Shown in pieces: positions 24,347 to 33,045 of a DNA stretch of 59,414 nt. Numbering within the stretch: position 1 is the stretch's first letter; every line of letters starts with the position of its first letter. Location of the stretch: NCBI GenBank assembly GCA_009861545.1, contig VXME01000118.1:1-59414 (forward strand), in the 5' to 3' direction. The notes below the pieces were generated by a model, which worked only from the letters and a program-made list of their open reading frames with translations, had not been told where the DNA came from and searched no databases. The position numbers and the translations under genes were made by a program. This DNA comes from Acidobacteriota bacterium. GTDB taxonomy: Bacteria > Acidobacteriota > Vicinamibacteria > Vicinamibacterales > UBA8438.

Positions 24347-25783
24347 ATGGAGGGAAGCCGCCTGACTCTCCGCGCTCGACTGTCCACCTTCGTCCGCATC
24401 GGGAGAGCCGATCCGACGTCCCACGCCGGCTCCCGGTCGCCGCGCCCCGCCACGTCGCATTCGCCCTGGGTCGTGTTGCTGCTCTGTTGGAGCCTGGCGC
24501 TCGGGCTGGGCGCGCATGTCGGGCGCGAGCTGCGCCTCGAGACCGAGCGCGACGTCGCACTCGGCGACCGGGCGCCCTGGCAGGCCGCGGCCGCGGGCGT
24601 GCTGGCCGGGGTCGGCGAGTTGACGGGGGTGGCGGAGTTGCGCGCCGTGCTGCACGAGCCGATGCGTGCGTTCTACGAAACCGCGTTCACGGTGGGCGGC
24701 CGGTCGCCCCAGCTTCCTGCCGCGGCCGGGGAAGCGGAGCCCGAGATCGTCGATTCGGAGCCGGTGGAGCCCGAGGCCGCCGTTCCGGCGCCGCGGCGCG
24801 TGATGATCGTCGGGGCGTCGTCGATTCAATTCGGTCTGGGACGTTCGCTCGAGCGGTGGATCGAGCGGTTCGAGGGTGTGACCGTGAAGCGGTACGGGCT
24901 CCACTCCACGGGGCTGGCGCGTCCGGACTACTTCGACTGGCACGCGAAGGCGCGGGAGATGAAGGACGAGTTCCAGCCGGATCTCGTGATCGCGCAGTTC
25001 GGCGGCAACGACGGTCAGGGGTTGACGGATCGGGACACCGGCGGAGCGGTCGCGCCCCTGTTCACCGACACGTGGGATGCAGTCTATGGCGCCCGCGTGG
25101 AGACGTTCGTGGAGATCTTCGCCGAGGACGAGGTGCCCGTCGTCATCCTCGGCATGCCGGCGATGAAGAGCGCCTACCACCAGCGGAAGATGGCCCGGAT
25201 CAACGAGGTCACGGAAGCCGCGTGCGCGCGGGCGGGAGCCTGGTTCGTCGATACCTTCGCCATGACGGCGGACGCCGACGGGAACTACGTCGCGCGCGCC
25301 GAGGTGGAGGGCAGGCTGCGGGTGATCCGCGCGAGCGACGGCATGCACCTCAACAGCTACGGCGCGGAGCTGGTGACCGCCGGGATCCTGGACGTGCTCG
25401 GCGACTGGTTCGCCTTCACGCTGCCGGAGGCGCCGGCGCATGCGGTCCGGGACGCGCTGCCCGGGGACGGGCGCGGTCTGCGCGCGGAGCCGAGCGGCGG
25501 CCGGGACGCGGGGGTGATCGCGGACGGTGCGGACTCCGCGGATCTCGGCCGGCCGGGCAGTCCGGCCGTCGAGACGGAGCTTGGCCTGAACCGGCGCACG
25601 CGGCGGCTGATTCAGCGGGGGCTGCTGGCCGAGGGTTTCGATCCCGGCCCGGCGGATGGGCTGTTCGGACCTCGCACGCGCGCGGCGCTGCGGGCGTGGC
25701 AGTCGGCGCGGGGGGCCGCTGCGACGGGCTATCTGAACGGCGAGATCGAGGCGGCGCTGCGGGCGGCGGCTCCGGGACGGTGA
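24347..25783 (+). CDS. SGNH/DUF459 hydrolase with C-terminal peptidoglycan-binding domain
   Basis: This 478-aa protein has one N-terminal membrane segment (WVVLLLCWSLALGLGAHVG). The SGNH fold has the serine region VMIVGASSIQFGLG, block III AQFGGNDGQG and the catalytic pair in DGMHLNSYG. The last 65 residues are a PG_binding_1 repeat (RRLIQRGLLAEGFDPGPADG). It is probably a periplasmic O-acyl transferase or esterase for the polymer served by the upstream MBOAT protein, anchored to the wall. ATG 24347 is preferred over TTG 24335. A consensus-like promoter precedes it. Confidence 0.85.
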   Translation: MEGSRLTLRARLSTFVRIGRADPTSHAGSRSPRPATSHSPWVVLLLCWSLALGLGAHVGRELRLETERDVALGDRAPWQAAAAGVLAGVGELTGVAELRAVLHEPMRAFYETAFTVGGRSPQLPAAAGEAEPEIVDSEPVEPEAAVPAPRRVMIVGASSIQFGLGRSLERWIERFEGVTVKRYGLHSTGLARPDYFDWHAKAREMKDEFQPDLVIAQFGGNDGQGLTDRDTGGAVAPLFTDTWDAVYGARVETFVEIFAEDEVPVVILGMPAMKSAYHQRKMARINEVTEAACARAGAWFVDTFAMTADADGNYVARAEVEGRLRVIRASDGMHLNSYGAELVTAGILDVLGDWFAFTLPEAPAHAVRDALPGDGRGLRAEPSGGRDAGVIADGADSADLGRPGSPAVETELGLNRRTRRLIQRGLLAEGFDPGPADGLFGPRTRAALRAWQSARGAAATGYLNGEIEAALRAAAPGR

Positions 25784-25947
25784 CCCCGCCGGGATTCTGC
25801 GCCGCAGAAGTTTCGCGCCGGCGAGACTTCCAACGCGACCGCAAGGCCGCGCCCGCCCGTGGGCGGTTCGGGTCCGTTCCTGCACCGGCATTCCCGAGGC
25901 CGGCGGTCGGTCTTCTTTTCGAGCGGCGACGTGCAGGCCGGTACGTG

Positions 25948-26931
25948 ATGTCGAGGGTGCTGAGCGTGCTCCTCGCCGTTGCGGTGATGGCGGCGAGCGG
26001 CTGCAGCGCCAGGTCCTCCTCCGGTGTGCCGGCCGCCGTTGCGGACGCCCAGACCGCGGTGCGTGTCAAGACGGCGCTCGTCAACCACGAATCGCTCGGT
26101 ACGCTGCCCATAGATGTCCAGGTGCGCAGCGGCGTGGTGACCCTCGACGGCACCGTGCGTTCCACGGACGACGTGGAGAGTGCGCGGACGCTGGCGCTCG
26201 GAGTGGCCGGGGTGGCCCGGGTCGAGTCGAGGCTGCAGATAGGCGATCCCGATTCCTTGCCGCCTGCGGGGAACCTCCCGTCCGGCTCGCGGCATGCGCC
26301 GCCGTCCGCCGGGGGCGCCTCGACGGTCCAGGGGAACAGGCGGCCGGTCTCGGGGAGCCCGCGGTTGCCGGCGCTGGCCCCGCGTCCCGAGGAGGGTCCG
26401 TTGCGCCTCGTCGGCCTCGGCGCCTCGGTGCGCGTCACGCGCCCGTCGGAGGCGACCCTGGGCGGCGCGCTGGCCGTGGGCCCGCTGCTGCGCCTGCGTC
26501 CGCGGAACGGCATGGGGCCGGCGATCGCGTTCAACTGGACGAACACGGAGATCGAGACCGGCCCCGCGGGGCGGCCGGGCCTGGCCGCGATACAGTTGCG
26601 GCCGGTGATGGCCGGCGTCGAGTACGGCGTTGTACGAGGAAGGCTGGCGGTCGGCGCCTCGGCCGTGGGCGGCTACTCGTTCAACCGGCTGGCCGTCGAC
26701 ACGGCGCGGGCAGGTCAGGGCCGGGCCATCGCCGTCGGCAACAGCTTCGCGTGGCGCCCCGGGGCGGTCCTCTGGGCGGACGTCACGCCGCGGGTCGGCA
26801 TCAACGTGTTCGGCGGGTACCTGTTCGCGAGGCCGAAGGTGACTTTCGCGAGCGATGCGTCGATCGCCACCGAGCGGGTGAACGCGGGCTCGGTCGTCGT
26901 GAGCGTGGGTGTCGCGTACTGGATCTTCTGA
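25948..26931 (+). CDS. BON-domain lipoprotein with C-terminal barrel-like region
   Basis: This 327-aa protein has a lipoprotein signal with lipobox AASGC (Cys19). A BON domain follows (about residues 30-95; VRVKTALVNHESLGTLPIDV, VVTLDGTVRSTDDVESA). After a Pro/Ser linker, the C-terminal 180 residues show alternating beta strands (GVEYGVVRGRLAVGASAVGG) and end SVGVAYWIF, an aromatic-terminated outer-membrane-barrel style. BON domains bind phospholipid. It lies 9 bp before mlaE, so a role in envelope lipid transport is likely. Confidence 0.75.
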   Translation: MSRVLSVLLAVAVMAASGCSARSSSGVPAAVADAQTAVRVKTALVNHESLGTLPIDVQVRSGVVTLDGTVRSTDDVESARTLALGVAGVARVESRLQIGDPDSLPPAGNLPSGSRHAPPSAGGASTVQGNRRPVSGSPRLPALAPRPEEGPLRLVGLGASVRVTRPSEATLGGALAVGPLLRLRPRNGMGPAIAFNWTNTEIETGPAGRPGLAAIQLRPVMAGVEYGVVRGRLAVGASAVGGYSFNRLAVDTARAGQGRAIAVGNSFAWRPGAVLWADVTPRVGINVFGGYLFARPKVTFASDASIATERVNAGSVVVSVGVAYWIF

Positions 26932-26940
26932 GGAGTCTCG

Positions 26941-27726
26941 ATGCCCGGCTTCTTGCGTACGGTCGTCGTGACGCGTCTGGCCAGCGGGGGGCGCGCCATG
27001 ATCTTCGCCGGCCGGGCGCTGCGCGAGATTTTCCGGCCGCCGTTCGAGTTTCAGGAGACCGCGCGGCAGGTGTACGAGCTCGGCTGGCGCTCGCTGCCGC
27101 TGATCGCCGCCGCGGGCTACGCGGTGGGCATCGTGATGTCGATGCACACGCGGGCGTCGCTCGAGCGGTTCGGCGCCGAGGCGCTGGTCCCCGCGGTGCT
27201 CGCCCTCGCCCTGGTGCGCGAGACCGGACCGCTCGTGGTCGGGCTGCTCGTCTCCGGGCGGGTCGGGGCGGGTGTCGGTGCGGAGCTGGGCGCCATGAAG
27301 GTGACCGAGCAGATCGACGCGCTGGAGGCGGTGGCCGTCGATTCGTTCAAGTTCCTGGTCGTCACGCGCGTCGTCGCCTGCATGATCGCCATGCCCATCC
27401 TGACCGCGGTCATGAACATCACGGGCATCATCGGCGGCTGGACGGCGGAATCGGCGGTCTCCGGCATGCCCTTCGAGACCTACTTCCGGGCCGCCTTCTC
27501 GCTCGTCCAGTTCACCGACTACGTGCCCGGCACGCTGAAGACGATGGTGTTCGGCTTCATCATCGCGGTCACCGCGTCCTATCTCGGCGTACACACTTCC
27601 GGCGGCACGCAGGGGGTTGGCTACGCGGCGACGCGCAGCGTGGTCACCGCGTCGATCCTGATGATCGCGGCCAACGTGGTGCTGGTCCGCCTGATCTTCT
27701 TCATCTTTCCGGAGACCGCGGAGTGA
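26941..27726 (+). CDS. mlaE: MlaE-family ABC permease
   Basis: This 261-aa inner-membrane protein carries the MlaE core: VPAVLALALVRETGPLVVGL and the coupling helix GRVGAGVGAELGAMKVTEQIDALEA. It forms the membrane part of an MCE phospholipid transporter. A GAGGAG ribosome site lies just after the BON gene stop. Its TGA overlaps the GTG start of the ATPase gene by 4 bp. Confidence 0.95.
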   Translation: MPGFLRTVVVTRLASGGRAMIFAGRALREIFRPPFEFQETARQVYELGWRSLPLIAAAGYAVGIVMSMHTRASLERFGAEALVPAVLALALVRETGPLVVGLLVSGRVGAGVGAELGAMKVTEQIDALEAVAVDSFKFLVVTRVVACMIAMPILTAVMNITGIIGGWTAESAVSGMPFETYFRAAFSLVQFTDYVPGTLKTMVFGFIIAVTASYLGVHTSGGTQGVGYAATRSVVTASILMIAANVVLVRLIFFIFPETAE

Positions 27727-28472
27727 CGGAGCCGCCCGCCGCCATCCGGCTCGACCGCGTATCGAAGGCGTTCGGCTCGTTTCGCGTGCTCGACGACGTG
27801 TCGCTCCGCATGCCGCGCGGCCGGGCTACCGTCGTGCTCGGCCGGAGCGGGACCGGGAAGAGCGTGACGCTGCGGCACATCGTCGGTCTGCTGCAGCCGG
27901 ACGCGGGCCGTGTCTTCGTGGACGACGCGGAGGTCACCGCGCTGTCCCCGTCGGCGCTGGCCGCGGTGCGCCAGCGAATCGGCTTTCTGTTCCAGAACGC
28001 CGCGCTCTTCGATTCGATTACGGTGGCCGAGAACGTGGCGTTCCCGATGCGGCGGCATACGACGCTCTCCGACGGTGAGATTCGCGCGCGGGCGCTGGAG
28101 AAGCTGGCCGCGGTGGGTCTGGCCCGCGCGGCGGAGTCGATGCCGGGCTCGCTGTCCGGCGGCATGCGGAAACGGGCCGGCCTGGCGCGGGCGATGGCGC
28201 TCGATCCGGCGATCCTGCTGGTCGACGAGCCGAGTGCGGGGCTGGATCCGGTGACCTCGGAGGAGATCGACGACCTGCTCGTCGGGTTGAAGCACGAGCG
28301 CGGCACGACGCTGGTCGTGGTCACCCACAACATCCCGAGCGCCCGGCGCATCGCGGACACCATGCTGTTTCTGCACGAGGGCCGGGTGCTGGCCAGCGGT
28401 ACGGCCGAGGACCTGGAGCGGTGCGAGCACGAGCTGGTGCGGAAGTTCATGCAGTCGGAGGCGGGCGGGTGA
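27723..28472 (+). CDS. mlaF: MlaF-family ABC ATPase
   Basis: This 249-aa ATPase starts at GTG 27723 (MTEPPAAIRLDRVSKAFGSF). It has Walker A GRSGTGKS, the Q-loop in RIGFLFQNAALF, signature LSGGMRKRAGLARAMA, Walker B ILLVDEPSAGLD and switch His in VVTHNIPSA. It powers the MCE transporter. The start codon overlaps the mlaE stop, so the pair is coupled. Confidence 0.95.
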   Translation: MTEPPAAIRLDRVSKAFGSFRVLDDVSLRMPRGRATVVLGRSGTGKSVTLRHIVGLLQPDAGRVFVDDAEVTALSPSALAAVRQRIGFLFQNAALFDSITVAENVAFPMRRHTTLSDGEIRARALEKLAAVGLARAAESMPGSLSGGMRKRAGLARAMALDPAILLVDEPSAGLDPVTSEEIDDLLVGLKHERGTTLVVVTHNIPSARRIADTMLFLHEGRVLASGTAEDLERCEHELVRKFMQSEAGG

Positions 28473-28628
28473 CCGTCCGTCCCGCGCGGCGGAGACCGGC
28501 GGGCGGGTGATTGCCGGCCGCGCGGCGGGATGGCCCGGCAAGCGGACGGCTCGATCGTCCGGCGTGCGTCAGCGGACGACGAAAGAAGCGGGCGCGCGCG
28601 GTAGATTTCGCAGGAGAGGGAGGTTCAG

Positions 28629-29978
28629 ATGGGGTCCCCACGCCTGGCGCTGGTCGGCGCGTTCGTGATCGGCGGGCTGCTGATCTTCGCGGTCGGCCTG
28701 TTCATGATCGGCGACCGCCGCTTGCTGTTCAGCGAGCAGTTCGAGATAGAGGCCGACTTCGGCAACGTCGCGGGGGTCGAGATCGGGACCAGCGTGCGGC
28801 TGTCGGGCCTGCCCGCGGGCGAAGTGATCGGCATCGACATTCCCGACGCGCCGGGCGGCCGGTTCGTGGTGCGGATGCGCGTCCGGGAGGATCTGCACGC
28901 GCTGGTGCGTACCGACTCGGAGGCCGCGATCCTGTCGGACGGTCTGCTCGGCTCGGCGTTCATCCAGCTCCGGGCGGGAAGCGAGGCGGCGCCGCTCATT
29001 TCGGACGGCGGCGAGCTGCGAGGGATCGATGCGGTGGCGATCGCCGACCTGATCGCGGAGGGACGGGAAACGTTCCGCATCGCCGCCAACGAGATGGTGC
29101 AGATGCGGGCCGAGCTGACCGAGAGCTTCGGCGGCTTCGAAGACACCATTCAGAGCACGACCCGCCTCATCGACGGACTCGGGAACGACGCCCGGCGCGT
29201 GACCGGCGCCAGCGCCGACCTGATCGCCGAGGCGCGCGGCATGGTGGGTGAAGTGCGCAGGGTGATGGATACGGTGGCGAGCGGGCAGGACGCCGTCGAA
29301 CGCGTGCTCGGGGAGACCGAGGGGACGATGCGGGCGGTGCGCCAGAGCGCCGAGCGCGTGGAGGACGCGATAGGGCGCTTCAGCGGCCCCGACAGCGCAA
29401 CCCAGCGGCTGCTGGTCGAGGCGGGGGAGGTCATGGGCCGCGCCCGCGCGGCGATGGCCGACGTCGCCGACAACACCGAGGCGCTGAAGCGGAACTGGCT
29501 GTTCCGGGGCTTCTTCGCCGAGCGCGGCTTCTACAACCTGGACGAGCTGACCGTGGACGAGTACCGCACGCTCCTGCGCGACGATCGCTACGCGCCGTTG
29601 CGCATATGGCTCGCCGCCGATCGGTTGTTCGAAACCGATCCCGAGGGCGGCCTGACGCTGCGCGACGGCGCCGGCCGCCGGATCGAGGAAGCGATGGGAG
29701 AGCTGCTCCAGTACCCGCGGAACAGCCCTGTCGTCGTGGAGGGCTACGCCACCGACGGCGGTGTCGGACGGCGCATGCTCGACGCGCTCGCACGCGCGGA
29801 GCTGGTGCAGCGCCACGTCGTGCGGGCGTTTCGTCATGCGGGCGGGACCGGCACGATGGCCCTGGGCGCCGAAGCCGCGGAGAGCCCCCGCGGCGACGGG
29901 CGCTGGGACGGGGTGGCGCTGACGCTGTTCGCGGACCCGGAGCAGCTCGCGCGCGGCTCCGTCCGGGCGGCGCAGTGA
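28629..29978 (+). CDS. mlaD: MlaD-like MCE protein with C-terminal OmpA-like region
   Basis: This 449-aa protein has one N-terminal membrane helix (LALVGAFVIGGLLIFAVGLF) and an MCE domain (about residues 35-115; FGNVAGVEIGTSVRLSGLP, ILSDGLLGSAFIQLRAG). A long helical coiled-coil region follows (about 150-290). The last 120 residues resemble an OmpA-like fold (VVVEGYATDGGVGRRMLDAL), which is unusual for MlaD. A strong Shine-Dalgarno (GGAGAGGGAGG) precedes ATG 28629. No mlaB or mlaC gene is adjacent. Confidence 0.85.
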   Translation: MGSPRLALVGAFVIGGLLIFAVGLFMIGDRRLLFSEQFEIEADFGNVAGVEIGTSVRLSGLPAGEVIGIDIPDAPGGRFVVRMRVREDLHALVRTDSEAAILSDGLLGSAFIQLRAGSEAAPLISDGGELRGIDAVAIADLIAEGRETFRIAANEMVQMRAELTESFGGFEDTIQSTTRLIDGLGNDARRVTGASADLIAEARGMVGEVRRVMDTVASGQDAVERVLGETEGTMRAVRQSAERVEDAIGRFSGPDSATQRLLVEAGEVMGRARAAMADVADNTEALKRNWLFRGFFAERGFYNLDELTVDEYRTLLRDDRYAPLRIWLAADRLFETDPEGGLTLRDGAGRRIEEAMGELLQYPRNSPVVVEGYATDGGVGRRMLDALARAELVQRHVVRAFRHAGGTGTMALGAEAAESPRGDGRWDGVALTLFADPEQLARGSVRAAQ

Positions 29979-29984
29979 CGCTTG

Positions 29985-30590
29985 TCAGTCGACGGTGACG
30001 CCGGCCGCGTCCGCCAGCAGGGGGTAGAACTGCAGGAAGACATTGTCGCGCGCCGCGTGGTCGATGTGACACGCGTAGCAGCGGTTGCCGACCGGTTGCG
30101 GCTGCGCGGTGGTCATCAGGTTGGCGCCGCCCCGGAAGTCGTAGTAGGCCCAGCCGGCCTCGACTCGCTCCTTGTCCTTGACGGCCAGCTCCACCGCCAG
30201 CACGTCGGCCGCGAACCGGCCGTGGCGGGCCGGCATCGCGTCGGCCTCCGTGCTCCGTACCAGCAGCACGAGCATGGTGCCCTCGCGGAACTCGCCGGTA
30301 CGGACGAAGTGGTCGTAGGCGGTCGGCTCCATCAGCGTGTGGTTGAACGATTCGCGCTGCGGAGGCTCGTCGTTGTAGCTCAGCCCGAGCGAGGCGCCGA
30401 CGAAGGTCCAGCGGAGGTAGTCGTCCGGGAGCTGGAGCGCGCCGTCCGCGTCGTAGCGCGGCATGGCCGGCGGCGTGTCGTCACCGCCGGACTGGGCGGC
30501 GAGGTGCGCCGCGCCGGCCACCGCCAGCGTTGCCACCGCGGCGCTCAGCAGGCACGCGAACCAGCAGGTACGGGATAGCTGTCGTCGCAT
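29985..30590 (-). CDS. Cytochrome P460 family protein
   Basis: This 201-aa protein has a signal peptide (CWFACLLSAAVATLAVAGAAHLAAQ). Near its C-terminus it has a single haem-binding CYACH (CxxCH) within VGNRCYACHIDHAARDNVF, the layout of cytochrome P460 proteins. The core has LPDDYLRWTFVGASLGLSYN and GTMLVLLVRSTEAD. P460 enzymes oxidise hydroxylamine or related nitrogen compounds; many relatives are uncharacterised. I chose ATG 30590 with GGAG six bases upstream. It is convergent with mlaD. Confidence 0.82.
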   Translation of the reverse strand: MRRQLSRTCWFACLLSAAVATLAVAGAAHLAAQSGGDDTPPAMPRYDADGALQLPDDYLRWTFVGASLGLSYNDEPPQRESFNHTLMEPTAYDHFVRTGEFREGTMLVLLVRSTEADAMPARHGRFAADVLAVELAVKDKERVEAGWAYYDFRGGANLMTTAQPQPVGNRCYACHIDHAARDNVFLQFYPLLADAAGVTVD

Positions 30591-30768
30591 CGTTCGCTCC
30601 ATCACAGGGTGCCAATCCCGACACCGTCGGTTACGCCGGTCGTGGGCGATCTGCGCGACCGGTTCTTGGCGACATAGGTCCGAAAGAGAATTCAGTCTGT
30701 CCTGTCGGGCAGGCCGGGTCAAGCCCGAGCCGGAGGTGCGGTGGAGCGCGACCGGCCTGCTCGGCACC

Positions 30769-33045
30769 TCACGCCAGCAGCCGCCACACCTGCGCGACCA
30801 GGAAGCAGACGGAGAGGCCCATCGCCACCGGCAGCAGCGAGGCGACGGTCGTCCAGCGGGCGCTGCGGGTCTCCTTGTAGATGGTGTAGATGGTCGTCGA
30901 GCAGGGGTTGTGGAGCAGGCTGAAGAGCATCAGGTTGACCGCGGTCAGCAGCGTCCATCCGCCGCCCCGCAGCAGCTCGCCGGTCGCCGCCACGCTGTCG
31001 AGCTCGAACATCACCCCGGCGCCGGTTCCCGTCCCCGCCGCCCCGCCGGCGGTCAGCACCGTCAACATCAGCACCGTCGGGATGACGATCTCGTTGGCGG
31101 GAATCGCCACCACGTAGGCGAGCAGGATCACCCCGTTGAGGCCGATCAGCAAGCCGAACGGATCGAGCCACCCTACCGCGTGCTCGGCGATGCTCGCGCC
31201 GCCGACGGTCACGTTGGACGAGAGCCAGATGACCGCCCCGGCCGGCACGGCGAACACCACCGCGCGCCACAGCACGATCAGGGTGCGGTCGATGAGCGAG
31301 GTGTAGAGCGTCTGGAGCACCCGCGGCGGCCGGTAGGGCGGCAACTCCAGGCTGAAGCTGGTCGCCTCGCCGCGCAGCACCGTGTTCGACAGGAACCACG
31401 ACGCCAGGAACATGGCGCCGATGCCGAGCACCGCGATGGCGACGACCGCCGCCGCGGACACCAGGCCGGCGAGGTGTGCCGGGGCGAGGGCGCCGATGAA
31501 GATCGAGGCGATCAGGATCTGCGTCGGCCAACGGCCGTTGCAGAGCGAGAAGTTGTTGGTGATGATGGCGATGAGTCGTTCGCGGGGGCTGTCGATGACG
31601 CGGGTGGATACTACCCCGGCCGCGTTGCACCCGAACCCCATGCACATCGTCAGCGCCTGCTTGCCGTGCGCCCCGGCCTTGCGGAACAGCGCGTCGAGGT
31701 TGAAGGCGACGCGCGGCAGATAGCCGAAGTCCTCCAGCAGGGTGAAGATGGGGAAGAAGATCGCCATCGGCGGCAGCATCACCGCGACGACCCAGGCGGT
31801 CGCCAGGTACACGCCGTCGAAGAGGAAGCCGCTCAGCCACCACGGCAGCCCCACCGCGTCGCCCGCTGCCTTCAGCGCCGGATGTGCGGTGTCGATCAGG
31901 AGCGCGGCCAGCATGCCGGACGGGACGTTCGCCCCTTCGATGGTGATCCAGAAGACCGCGGCGAGAATCGCGAGCATCAGCGGGAAGCCCAGCCAGCGGT
32001 TCGTCAGCAGCCGATCCAGCGTGCGGTCGACGTCGAATCCGGCCTTGCGTAACCCGCGCGCCTCTGCGCGCGCCGCGATGTCGTGCGCCGCGCCGTAGGT
32101 GCGCTCCATGAGCGTGTCGTGGAAGTCCGCCGGCAGGTCCCACCGCAGGCGCTGCGCGGCGTCGAGCAGCCGCTTCCGGGCCGCGGCGGGTGGAACCGGC
32201 GGCGCCGCGCCGGCGTGGTCTTCGCCGCGCTGGCTCGGCTCGCGGGAGCGGACCGGCTCGGCGACCGCGTGGTCGTCGCCGAGCTGGCCGAGCTCGCCGG
32301 AGCGCACGGCGGCGGCCACCGCGTCGTCGGCGTTCAGCAGCCGTTGGGCCACCCAGCGGCTGCTCGGCACGCCGGGGAAAGCTCCCTCGACCACCTCCGC
32401 AAGGGATGCGACGGCCTGCTCGACCCCGGGGGCCTGCTGCGCGAGGCGGAACGGCGTGGTGCGCGTCCGGCCGGTCGCTACGCCGTGCGCGGCGTCGAGC
32501 AGCGCCTCGATGCCGACGCCGGAGCGGGCCGAGCCGGCCACCACCGGGACGCCGAGCTCCCGCTCGATCCGCGCCGCGTCGACCGCGATGCCGTGGCGCC
32601 GGGCCTCATCCATCAGATTCACGTAGACCACCACGCGGTCGGTGATGTCGAGGATCTGCAGCACGAGGTTCAGGTTGCGCTCGAGGCGGGTGGCGTCGAC
32701 CACCGCCACCGTCACGTCGGGCCGCCCGAACAGGATGAACTCGCGCGCCACCTCTTCGTCGGCGCTGCCCGCCTGCAGGGAGTAGGTGCCGGGCAGGTCG
32801 ACGATCTTTACCCGAGAGCCCCGGTGCGCGAACGCGCCCTCGGCGCGGACGATGGTCTTGCCGGGCCAGTTCCCCGTGTGTTGCCGCAGTCCGGTCAGGG
32901 CGTTGAAGACGGTGCTCTTGCCGACGTTCGGGTTGCCGGCGAGGGCGACGAGGATGTCCCACTTGTCGGGGCTCAACCCGAGCCGGATCAGGCTCTGCGT
33001 CCGGTGCTCGGCGCGGCTGCCGCACGTCGGGGCCGGCAGCGCCAT
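30769..33045 (-). CDS. feoB: Ferrous iron transporter FeoB
   Basis: This 758-aa inner-membrane protein has an N-terminal GTPase domain with G1 GNPNVGKS, the switch II motif VDLPGTYSL and G4 NLMDEA. A helical spacer domain with a Glu/Ala-rich insert precedes the two Gate halves (FLFDGVYLATAWVVAVMLPP, MCMGFGCNAAGV). It imports Fe(II). ATG 33045 is chosen because its A is shared with the TGA of the upstream regulator gene; the longer frame lies inside that gene. No feoC is seen. Confidence 0.95.
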   Translation of the reverse strand: MALPAPTCGSRAEHRTQSLIRLGLSPDKWDILVALAGNPNVGKSTVFNALTGLRQHTGNWPGKTIVRAEGAFAHRGSRVKIVDLPGTYSLQAGSADEEVAREFILFGRPDVTVAVVDATRLERNLNLVLQILDITDRVVVYVNLMDEARRHGIAVDAARIERELGVPVVAGSARSGVGIEALLDAAHGVATGRTRTTPFRLAQQAPGVEQAVASLAEVVEGAFPGVPSSRWVAQRLLNADDAVAAAVRSGELGQLGDDHAVAEPVRSREPSQRGEDHAGAAPPVPPAAARKRLLDAAQRLRWDLPADFHDTLMERTYGAAHDIAARAEARGLRKAGFDVDRTLDRLLTNRWLGFPLMLAILAAVFWITIEGANVPSGMLAALLIDTAHPALKAAGDAVGLPWWLSGFLFDGVYLATAWVVAVMLPPMAIFFPIFTLLEDFGYLPRVAFNLDALFRKAGAHGKQALTMCMGFGCNAAGVVSTRVIDSPRERLIAIITNNFSLCNGRWPTQILIASIFIGALAPAHLAGLVSAAAVVAIAVLGIGAMFLASWFLSNTVLRGEATSFSLELPPYRPPRVLQTLYTSLIDRTLIVLWRAVVFAVPAGAVIWLSSNVTVGGASIAEHAVGWLDPFGLLIGLNGVILLAYVVAIPANEIVIPTVLMLTVLTAGGAAGTGTGAGVMFELDSVAATGELLRGGGWTLLTAVNLMLFSLLHNPCSTTIYTIYKETRSARWTTVASLLPVAMGLSVCFLVAQVWRLLA

